DNA of 64,000 nt. It comes from Paenibacillus whitsoniae. Lineage in GTDB: Bacteria > Bacillota > Bacilli > Paenibacillales > NBRC-103111. The notes below the pieces were generated by a model that made no database searches, was not told where the DNA came from, and saw nothing but the letters and a program-made list of their open reading frames with translations. Shown one piece after another: positions 33,894 to 40,567 of the stretch. How positions within the stretch are numbered: position 1 is the first letter of the stretch; every line of letters begins with the position of its first letter. Location of the stretch: NCBI RefSeq assembly GCF_003955665.1, contig NZ_RXHU01000002.1, positions 1 to 64,000 on the forward strand. The letters run 5' to 3'. The translations under genes and the position numbers were made by a program.

Positions 33894-33950
33894 GCGTTGC
33901 CTACGTGGCTGCTGTTGTTTCTTGGGACAGCACGATACAACAAGAGTCAG

Positions 33951-34151
33951 CTACTCTTCCAAGTTCTCCCCTATTTTTATCCGATACGCACGCAGCGCGT
34001 CTTCAAGCACCCCTGCCTCCGAGCGATCGAGATGCAGCGTCACATAGGTCGGCGAGATGCCCCCATCGTTCACTTCCAGCATCAAGCTTTGATCATGTTC
34101 GTCCAGTCGAAGCGTAAGCCGATCGCGGTCGAGCAAGGTAATCCATGCCAT
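33951..34151 (-). CDS. Small protein of unknown function, 66 residues
   Basis: A short acidic protein (MAWITLLDRDRLTLRLDEHD, ending RAYRIKIGENLEE) with alternating beta-strand pattern and one helix, no signal peptide or cysteines. GGGGGAT lies 7 nt before the ATG and a strong terminator follows, so it is probably a real monocistronic gene. It diverges from the HtrA-like gene. I do not recognise a family. Confidence 0.7.
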   Translation of the reverse strand: MAWITLLDRDRLTLRLDEHDQSLMLEVNDGGISPTYVTLHLDRSEAGVLEDALRAYRIKIGENLEE

Positions 34152-34219
34152 GGTTCTATCCCCCTTTTAATCTCTTATTCAGCAAAACCCCCGAAATCCC
34201 CTTTTATTCCCAGTAACTA

Positions 34220-34257
34220 TTTAAGTAAGGTTTAGGCACGTTTAAGATCCATTTAAG
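34220..34257 (+). promoter_or_regulatory. Four helically phased TTTAAG repeats upstream of the HtrA-like gene
   Basis: TTTAAG (34220), TTTAGG (34231), TTTAAG (34241) and TTTAAG (34252) are spaced 11, 10 and 11 bp, that is, on one face of the helix. Direct hexamer repeats at this spacing are the usual binding pattern of OmpR/PhoB-family regulators such as PhoP or CssR. Confidence 0.6.
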
Positions 34258-34339
34258 TTTGAAGGTTCATGATAGAGACATCAGCAAGACAACACACTCA
34301 CTTATCGGCACGCATTCAACCAACCCAGGAGGGATTCAC

Positions 34340-35683
34340 ATGGATAACAACTATAACGATAATCAATTTCAAGATACAGAGAAGCAGCAAGCAGAAGCTC
34401 GCAAAAACATCGTCATCTCCGAACCTCGCTTCTTTGAAGCGAAGCCGCAAAGCTCCAGCCGCGGAACGAATGTCAAAAGCGTCTTCGCCGCCTTCATGGC
34501 CGGCGCGCTCGTCGTCTCCGGTCTGATGTTCACGTCGGACAAAATGAACCTGTTCACCGGCGGCGAGCACCAAACCGCCGCAAGCACAGCGGCATCCGCC
34601 TCGATCACGAATAACGGCGGTGCCACAACCGCCTCGCTGGATACCTCGCGGCCGAACAACATCTCCACCATTGCGGCTCAGGCCGGCAAAGCCGTCGTGA
34701 AAATCGAGACGAAGGTCAAAGCGACCCAGCAGCAATCCCGCCGCGGCAGCTCGTTCTTTGACCAATTCTTCGGCCAGAACGACGGCAGCGCGAAGCAGGA
34801 TTCCGGCAGCGGCAGCTTGCAGCCCGCGGGAATCGGTTCCGGGTTTATTTTCGATAAATCCGGGTATATTTTAACCAATGAGCATGTGATCGATGGCGCT
34901 GACGAAATCGACGTCACTGTGCAAGGGTACGACACGCCGTTCAAAGCGAAGCTGCTCGGCAGCAGTTACGACCTCGATCTGGCCGTGCTGAAAATCGAAA
35001 ACAGCGAGGCGCTTCCGGCGCTGACAATCGGCAGCTCCGATCAATCCAGCATCGGCGATTGGGTGGTCGCGATCGGGAATCCGTACGATTTTGACTATAC
35101 CGTCACTGCGGGTCTGCTTAGTGCCAAAGGCCGTGAAATCTCGATCGACGACGAGCAAGGCACTCGCAACTACAAAAACCTGATCCAAACCGACGCGGCG
35201 ATCAATCCGGGCAATTCCGGCGGACCGCTGCTGAATATGAAAGGCGAAGTTATCGGGATTAATACCGCTGTGAACTCCGAGGCGCAAGGGATCGGTTTTG
35301 CGATTCCAACGAGCACGATTTCGGCAGTCCTCGATAACCTGAAGAACGGCGTCGAGATTCCAAAAGCAGCCTCCCCTTACATGGGCGTGAGCCTGCAAGC
35401 GGTGACGGACGATGTCCTCAACGATCTCCAGCTTAAAAATACGGACGGCGCACTCGTCGCAGACGTACAGCTCGGCTCCCCGGCCTATGCGGCAGGCATC
35501 CGGACCTATGACGTCATTACGGCGATCAACGGCCAAGCAACGGCTACGCCGGATGCGGTAACGAAGCTCGTCCAAGCCGCGAAAGTCGGCGACAGCTTGA
35601 AGGTGACGATCGTTCGGGGCGGCAAAGCCCAAGATGTGACGGTCAATGTGGGTGATCGCAACAAAGCTCAGCAGCAGCAATAA
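34340..35683 (+). CDS. HtrA/DegP-like membrane-anchored serine protease with PDZ domain
   Basis: A 447-residue quality-control protease. A cytosolic N-terminal tail is followed by one membrane helix (about 45-64), a low-complexity linker, the trypsin-like domain with H182 (TNEHVID), D213 (DLDLAVLKI) and S293 (GNSGGPLLN), and a PDZ domain (about 345-440). It sits outside the membrane and degrades or refolds misfolded exported proteins. AGGAGG 8 nt before the ATG at 34340 selects this start over the in-frame ATG at 34259. The phased repeats at 34220-34257 suggest control by a two-component regulator, as CssR controls Bacillus htrA. Confidence 0.93.
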   Translation: MDNNYNDNQFQDTEKQQAEARKNIVISEPRFFEAKPQSSSRGTNVKSVFAAFMAGALVVSGLMFTSDKMNLFTGGEHQTAASTAASASITNNGGATTASLDTSRPNNISTIAAQAGKAVVKIETKVKATQQQSRRGSSFFDQFFGQNDGSAKQDSGSGSLQPAGIGSGFIFDKSGYILTNEHVIDGADEIDVTVQGYDTPFKAKLLGSSYDLDLAVLKIENSEALPALTIGSSDQSSIGDWVVAIGNPYDFDYTVTAGLLSAKGREISIDDEQGTRNYKNLIQTDAAINPGNSGGPLLNMKGEVIGINTAVNSEAQGIGFAIPTSTISAVLDNLKNGVEIPKAASPYMGVSLQAVTDDVLNDLQLKNTDGALVADVQLGSPAYAAGIRTYDVITAINGQATATPDAVTKLVQAAKVGDSLKVTIVRGGKAQDVTVNVGDRNKAQQQQ

Positions 35684-35721
35684 TTGAGTTAGCCTTGGCA
35701 AGCTGCCAAGCGTACTAAAAG

Positions 35722-35759
35722 GCAACCTTGAGAGGCGGGCGCCGATCAAGGTTGCTTTT
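35722..35759 (+). terminator. Intrinsic terminator after the HtrA-like gene
   Basis: GCAACCTTGA and TCAAGGTTGC flank a GC-rich 14-nt loop and are followed by TTTT. Confidence 0.85.
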
Positions 35760-35975
35760 GTGCGATAGAACCACGCCTCAATTCTTCAGCTCAAAAGCAA
35801 GAACCGCCTTCGCTAATTTCACATGCAACAGCTCTAATCGTGCCGCATCTTCCAAACGGTGCATATAGAGCGAAGCATTAAATATTACCGTTAACCAGTT
35901 TGTTGTCTCGGAAGGGGACGATTCCTTAATATTTTACTACTCAGCTACTTATCGGGGCGTAGAGCGGCGGGAGAC

Positions 35976-36160
35976 GAATTCCTGCGAAAAGGCAGGAACT
36001 TTCTACAAAAGAGGTGCTTTTTCTAAAATGCCTGCAATAAAGCAGTTTTTTAGCCAAACTCGCCACAAAAGGCGATTCTCGCCATAAATGCCTGCAGATT
36101 CGCAGGAATATGATCACATCACGAAGAGAAGGAGGAAAATTCCTGCTTTTTTGCAGGCTT
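35976..36160. repeat. Family B intergenic element, copy 2
   Basis: Four hairpin units: CCTGCGAAAAGGCAGG, CCTGCAATAAAGCAG, CCTGCAGATTCGCAGG and CCTGCTTTTTTGCAGG, each framed by AAAT/ATTC-like sequence and spaced about 35-55 bp. The stretches 35760-35975 and 36161-36400 around it hold no recognisable gene or signal. Confidence 0.88.
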
Positions 36161-36409
36161 GATGCTCAATTTGAAGGCTTTCTGGGTTCCTCTCTCCCCA
36201 TGTTCCATGCCTAAAATCAGCCTTCTGGCGAATTCTCATTCAACTTACCTGCTATTAAGGCTCTCACAAGCCTCTTTGTGCTAATGGAATATAAGTAGTT
36301 ACACATATTTTAAATAGGGTTCATCCTACATGCACTTAATCTCCATCGCGGTTAATCATTCAGGGTATTGATTTTTCGTAGTAATTGTCTATAATATTTA
36401 GAATATATC

Positions 36410-36656
36410 GACAATTCGATGACTGGGAGAGTAGCAAAGTGATGGTTGTTCAAGCGAGCCGGGTTGGTGGGAGCCGGTACAACGTGACTTCGTGAAGCGC
36501 ACCCATGAGAATGGCCTCCGAACGAACGATGGAGTAGGACGCCACGGCTCAGCCCGTTACGCTGACGAGTGGTTAAGCCCTATCGGCTTAGCAACAAGAG
36601 TGGTACCGCGAATGCACCGAGCCTTCGTCTCTTATTAGAGACGAGGGCTTTTTTTA
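36410..36656 (+). promoter_or_regulatory. T-box leader of arginyl-tRNA synthetase
   Basis: The leader holds the stem I landmarks GGGAGAGTAG (36425-36434) and a distal arm GTTGT/ACAAC enclosing GAGCCGG..GGAGCCGG, then the conserved T-box AGAGTGGTACCGCG (36597-36610) and a terminator. Uncharged tRNA pairing with the leader prevents termination. CGT triplets occur at 36483-36485 and at 36491-36493 just before GAAG; one of them probably is the arginine specifier, but I cannot fix which. Confidence 0.9.
36621..36655 (+). terminator. T-box-controlled terminator
   Basis: GCCTTCGTCTC and GAGACGAGGGC flank TTATTA and are followed by seven T, 28 nt before the argS start. Confidence 0.92.
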
Positions 36657-36683
36657 TTTTCATAAAAAAGGGGATGGTCACGC

Positions 36684-38609
36684 ATGATTAGCGCAGCGAT
36701 TTCGACGAGTATTGACCAATGCACAAAAAGTTTGTTCAGCGACCTGGGACTGCCATGTCCAGCGGATTTGACGATTGCAATTGAGCAGCCTGCTCAGCTC
36801 GAACACGGCGATTACGCCACGAATATCGCGATGCAGCTCGCGAAGCTGCTGCGTAAGGCGCCGCTGCACATTGCCGAAGCGCTGAAGAGCAAGATGGAGG
36901 CGGACGCGGAATTGATGAAGGTGATTCAACGCGTGGAGGTGGCGGCACCGGGGTTTTTGAATTTGTGGGTGGACTGGGGACGGTGGGCTGCGGCTGAAAT
37001 TGGCGGTGAGGCAGGTGTTGGTGCTGGTGCGACCTCGGCCACGCAGCCCTTTCAGAACGGCAAGGTCGTGATCGAGCACACGTCGATCAATCCGAACAAG
37101 TCCGCGCACATCGGCCATTTACGGAATTCGTGCATCGGGGATACGTTGGCGCGGCTGCTGCGCCGTACAGGCAATCAGGTTGAGGTGCATAACTACATCG
37201 ACGATCTGGGCAATCAGTTGGCGGATACTGTCGTCGGCTTGCAGCAAGTGCAGCTGGATGGCGAACATGCGCGGTTCGGGGATTTTTGCTGGGATACGTA
37301 TGCTGCGGTGAACAAAGCCTATGGAGAAAATCCGGCGCTGCTGGAGGAGCGGACGCGCGTGCTGCATGCGCTGGAGGAAGGCGGAGGAAATGTCGCCTGG
37401 CTCGGACTGCTCGTCGCGGAGCGCATCGTGCGCGAGCACCTGGCCGAGATGCGCGCCTTCGGCATCAAGTACGATTTGCTCGTCTGGGAGAGCCGGATCG
37501 TGCGCGAAGGCTTCTGGCAAGCGGCGTTCGATCTGCTGCGGCAGACGCCGCAGTTTGCGCTGGAGACGGACGGCAAGCTGGCCGGCTGCTGGGTGCTGCG
37601 AGAGACGGAGGCCGAGGCGGCAGACGCGGGTGCGGCTGATAAAGCTGAGGGCACCGACAGTGCGGGCGATGCCTATCACAAGGACAAAGTGCTGGTGCGG
37701 TCCAATGGGATTTTGACCTACACCGCCAAAGACATCGCGTACCACCTGTGGAAATTCGGTGTGCTCGGTATAGACTTCCGCTATCAACCCTTTGAAGCGG
37801 AAGTGTGGAGCACGCAGCCGACCGGCGAAGCGGCGCCGTTCGGCCGTGCGGACATGGTGATCAATGTCATCGATCACCGGCAGTCGTACCCGCAAGCGAT
37901 GGTGAAGCAGGCGCTTGCGGTGCTCGGCTATGCGGCGCAGGCGGAGCGGCTGCGCCATGTGGGCTACGGTGTCGTCTCGCTCAGCCCTGCGGCTGCGCAG
38001 GAGCTCGGCCTCGACACCTCCGCCGGTAAAGCGTCCTACGCGATGTCGGGGCGGCAGGGCATCGGGATCAAGGTGGCGGAGCTGCTTGATCGGATGGAGG
38101 GCGTGATCGACGCGAAGCGCTCCGATCACGAAGGGCTTGCAAGCCGCGAGATTGCGGCCGCGGCGATCCGCTATTATCTCCTCCGGTTCAGCTTGCTGAC
38201 GGAGGTGGTATTTGACATTGCCCAGGCGACCGAGGTCACGGGCAATTCCGGGGTGTACCTGATGTACGCCCATGCGCGGGCGGCGAGCATTTTGGGCAAA
38301 GCCGGCGTGGTGGAGCCGCTCGCGGCGCCGGCTTTTGCCGAGCCGGAGAAGGCCGAGCACGCGCTGCTCAAGCAGCTCGCGGACTGGCCGGACCGGCTCG
38401 CCGCGGCGGCGCGTGAGCTGACGCCGCACACGCTGTGTAGCTACGCGCACGAGCTCGCCGTGCTGTTCAACAACTTCTACGGCGCCTGCCCGATCCTCAA
38501 GGCTGACGCCGAGAGCAAGGCGCAGCGCCTGTGGCTGACGGCCAAATTCCAGGCCACCATGGCCGATGCGTTGGGCGTTCTGGGGCTTCCGGCGCCGAGC
38601 CGGATGTAG
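36684..38609 (+). CDS. argS: Arginine--tRNA ligase
   Basis: A 641-residue class I synthetase that charges tRNA-Arg. The N-terminal additional domain (LEHGDYATNIAMQLAK) is followed by the HIGH motif in NPNKSAHIGHLRNSCIGD, the YIDDLGNQ segment, an acidic low-complexity insert (about 315-330), VINVIDHRQSYPQ, a KMSKS position that reads MSGRQGIGIKV, and the helical anticodon-binding domain with YAHARAASI. Length exceeds the common 550-560 residues of Bacillus ArgRS, owing to inserts. The altered KMSKS is also usual in many ArgRS. GGGGATGG precedes the ATG. Expression is controlled by the T-box leader. Confidence 0.95.
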   Translation: MISAAISTSIDQCTKSLFSDLGLPCPADLTIAIEQPAQLEHGDYATNIAMQLAKLLRKAPLHIAEALKSKMEADAELMKVIQRVEVAAPGFLNLWVDWGRWAAAEIGGEAGVGAGATSATQPFQNGKVVIEHTSINPNKSAHIGHLRNSCIGDTLARLLRRTGNQVEVHNYIDDLGNQLADTVVGLQQVQLDGEHARFGDFCWDTYAAVNKAYGENPALLEERTRVLHALEEGGGNVAWLGLLVAERIVREHLAEMRAFGIKYDLLVWESRIVREGFWQAAFDLLRQTPQFALETDGKLAGCWVLRETEAEAADAGAADKAEGTDSAGDAYHKDKVLVRSNGILTYTAKDIAYHLWKFGVLGIDFRYQPFEAEVWSTQPTGEAAPFGRADMVINVIDHRQSYPQAMVKQALAVLGYAAQAERLRHVGYGVVSLSPAAAQELGLDTSAGKASYAMSGRQGIGIKVAELLDRMEGVIDAKRSDHEGLASREIAAAAIRYYLLRFSLLTEVVFDIAQATEVTGNSGVYLMYAHARAASILGKAGVVEPLAAPAFAEPEKAEHALLKQLADWPDRLAAAARELTPHTLCSYAHELAVLFNNFYGACPILKADAESKAQRLWLTAKFQATMADALGVLGLPAPSRM

Positions 38610-38641
38610 GGGCAGACTTTGCTACTCCATGGAAATGTCAA

Positions 38642-38675
38642 ACGGCCCACACCTGATCACAGGATGTGGGCTGTT
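38642..38675 (+). terminator. Weak hairpin after argS
   Basis: CGGCCCACACC pairs with GGATGTGGGCTG around TGATCACA. The T tract that follows is poor, so termination here is uncertain. Confidence 0.4.
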
Positions 38676-38750
38676 GATGCTTACCAAATAAAAGCAAGCG
38701 CATCTATTCTGGGCAAAAAATCGCCACAAGGCAACTTTGTATTATCAAAA

Positions 38751-39353
38751 TTACAAGTTAATCAAATCTTGCTTCAATTTTTGGAACCAGCGATCTTGTT
38801 CGATTAATGCTCTGCCTGCAGGAGGAATCTTAACGTAGCGTTTGTTTACGTAGTCATACAATTTTTCTTCTGCAGGTTCAAACAGCACATCGTAGATGAG
38901 AAAATCTTTTATGTTATGAGTCACTAAAATACCGTCATACTTATAAGCAGTTACCAGAATACGTGCATCCGAAGCCTGAAGATAATTCAAACCGTAATGA
39001 GGATGACGTATTATAGTTTGGTTAAAATGATTAGGATCCCTGAGGTAATTGGTGAACTCACGCAATTCGCGTTCTAAGTCTACTGGTAATGGGAAATCAA
39101 CGATAACATTTTGATTCAAAATTTTTGTAAGTATGTTCTTATGCTGTGTCGAGGTGAACGTATGCATTTGAACCCTCAGTTCAGTTTCCACCTCTTTTGG
39201 TATTTTAATTTCAGCTTGATTAAGAGCGGCTAACGCAGCTGTACTACGCCAGAAATCGTGAGCCGCCCGTTTTAGGTCTGCTTGATTGGCATTGCCATTA
39301 ACAAAATCGCGAAACATATTCGTGTCTGGCATAAAAACAATTGGCTCTGACAT
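38751..39353 (-). CDS. PIN-domain protein, probable RNase toxin
   Basis: A 200-residue PIN-fold protein. The four acidic positions of PIN nucleases can be drawn: D10 in FMPDTNMFRDF, glutamates 54-58 in PKEVETELR, D129 in ASDARILVTAYKYD and D150 in VTHNIKDF. Classical VapC toxins are about 130 residues, so this is a longer branch. GGGAGAG lies 9 nt before the ATG, 17 nt after the end of the HTH gene. Order (DNA-binding partner first, PIN second), tight spacing and lower GC than argS support a horizontally acquired type II toxin-antitoxin-like pair. Toxicity is inference. Confidence 0.8.
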   Translation of the reverse strand: MSEPIVFMPDTNMFRDFVNGNANQADLKRAAHDFWRSTAALAALNQAEIKIPKEVETELRVQMHTFTSTQHKNILTKILNQNVIVDFPLPVDLERELREFTNYLRDPNHFNQTIIRHPHYGLNYLQASDARILVTAYKYDGILVTHNIKDFLIYDVLFEPAEEKLYDYVNKRYVKIPPAGRALIEQDRWFQKLKQDLINL

Positions 39354-39370
39354 CTAAATCGTATCTCTCC

Positions 39371-39880
39371 CTACTTAGCAGCGTCATTTGCATCAGCTGG
39401 CGGTTCAAGTTCCAAGAGTTCTAGTGCAAGATTGGCAACTTGCTTCGAATGTTCGAATCCTTTCTCTCTTTCTTTCAGAAACTTTTGCCAGTTAGGGTGA
39501 GTCAAGAATTGAGTTGGGTAAACGTGCCATGTCGTATTTTCACCGGCATTTTGAAAACCTTCATACTTTCCATTTTGGAGATGTCGACGAACAACCTGTG
39601 GTGCAAGTCCCGTTATCAGACTCACATCACGAACCGTTAAGAACTCAGGGATTAGCTGTTCCTTCTCTTCACTTTCAATAAACGGTGCTACGTCGAGTGC
39701 TTGAATGGCATTCTCTATGTCCATGATATCCGTATCTGAAAGTCCACGTGAAGCGATTTTTGCCTCTACATCAAGTGCGCGTTGAAGCAACCTGATTTTA
39801 GCAAATTTTTGCGCGTCCTTATTGGTAAATGTACGTTCAGTAGCATCGGGTAGTGTAACGTAACTCAGTACACCAGGCAT
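39371..39880 (-). CDS. HTH DNA-binding protein, probable antitoxin
   Basis: A 169-residue protein. Residues about 80-125 (PEFLTVRDVSLITGLAPQVV, then RRHLQNGKYEGFQN and WHVYPTQF) form an excisionase/MerR-like winged helix-turn-helix. The N-terminal 75 residues and the C-terminal tail after WQKFLKEREKGFEH are helical and may bind the PIN protein. GAGGAGG 9 nt before the ATG at 39880 sets the start; an upstream in-frame ATG at 39922 lies before the likely transcription start. Four 9-bp repeats at 39924-39959 upstream fit autoregulation. Not a standard VapB, RelB or Xre antitoxin. Confidence 0.78.
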   Translation of the reverse strand: MPGVLSYVTLPDATERTFTNKDAQKFAKIRLLQRALDVEAKIASRGLSDTDIMDIENAIQALDVAPFIESEEKEQLIPEFLTVRDVSLITGLAPQVVRRHLQNGKYEGFQNAGENTTWHVYPTQFLTHPNWQKFLKEREKGFEHSKQVANLALELLELEPPADANDAAK

Positions 39881-39907
39881 TTGAATCATCCTCCTCACCT
39901 CCATCTT

Positions 39908-39959
39908 ACTATAATTCATCAAAGAACAAAAGGAACAAATAGAACATTTCGAACTTTAT
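39908..39959 (-). promoter_or_regulatory. Promoter and four 9-bp iterons of the PIN/HTH pair
   Basis: On the plus strand GAACAAAAG, GAACAAATA, GAACATTTC and GAACTTTAT follow one another without a gap (39924-39959). On the minus strand a TATAGT -10 lies at 39908-39913, and the iterons cover the -35 region, as expected for a self-repressing operon. Confidence 0.7.
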
Positions 39960-40050
39960 TAGTATATTCACATTTCGCTAAACAATACCTTATCGCTACA
40001 AAGTGGGCACTACACAAGTTCGCCTAATTAACTATACACTGGCCTTTCTA

Positions 40051-40234
40051 AAACTGCGAAAAAGCAGGAATTTTCCTCGCTCCCCTCCGGATTCGAGGAA
40101 ATACCTGCGATTAGGCAGGCATTTTGGAGAAAAGCCCGCTCCTGGAACAAATTCGATATGAAAACCTGCTTTTTCGCAGGCATCTGGATAAAAACGGCTT
40201 TTCTTCGTAAAATTCCTGCATAATCACAGGAATC
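40051..40234. repeat. Family B intergenic element, copy 3
   Basis: Four hairpin units: CTGCGAAAAAGCAGG, CCTGCGATTAGGCAGG, CCTGCTTTTTCGCAGG and CCTGCATAATCACAGG, with AAAT/ATTT flanks. The gap between the HTH gene and the PL8 gene (39960-40567) is filled by this element, the 10-bp repeat and a terminator. Confidence 0.88.
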
Positions 40235-40280
40235 CCCCTCTCATCAGGCCGTCAGATCTCATCCTATCAGACCAGTTCAC

Positions 40281-40470
40281 GCCAACTCCACTCGATCTCG
40301 CCTAATCTCATTCAATCACGCTGAATCTCACTCTATCTCACTAAATCCGGCTCAACCTCACTCCATCTCACACATTCTCACTCTATCCTACTCAACCTCA
40401 CACACTCTCACCCTATATCACTCTACCCCACTCAATTTCACTCGGTCTCACACATTCTCACTCTCACTCT
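40281..40470. repeat. Diverged 10-bp-period repeat
   Basis: About 19 consecutive decamers with rough consensus CTCNATCTCA (for example CTCTATCTCA, CTCCATCTCA, CACATTCTCA, CTCTATCCTA) keep exact 10-bp phase from about 40281 to 40460 and run into CTCACT hexamers. The strand is almost free of G, so the complement is purine-rich. Confidence 0.85.
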
Positions 40471-40526
40471 CACTCTCACTCGACTCCGACTCCACTCACT
40501 CTCACCCCCTCCCTCCCCCACGCACA

Positions 40527-40548
40527 AAAGAGGCCCGCAGGCCTCTTT
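40527..40548 (-). terminator. Intrinsic terminator after the PL8 gene
   Basis: AAAGAGGCC and GGCCTCTTT flank CGCA; on the minus strand the stem ends in TTTT. Confidence 0.85.
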
Positions 40549-40567
40549 CACACTTCACGCCTGATCC

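Noticed and set aside
35976..36160. Possible CRISPR array
   Set aside because: Units are 16-bp hairpins with variable loops and irregular spacing, only four per element and no cas genes.
37119..38450. 443-codon leftward open frame
   Set aside because: Antisense to argS; rich in R, H and Q as expected for a shadow of a GC-rich gene, no ribosome site.
40281..40470. Possible low-complexity coding repeat
   Set aside because: The period is 10 bp, not a multiple of three, and all frames contain stops or lack a start with a ribosome site.
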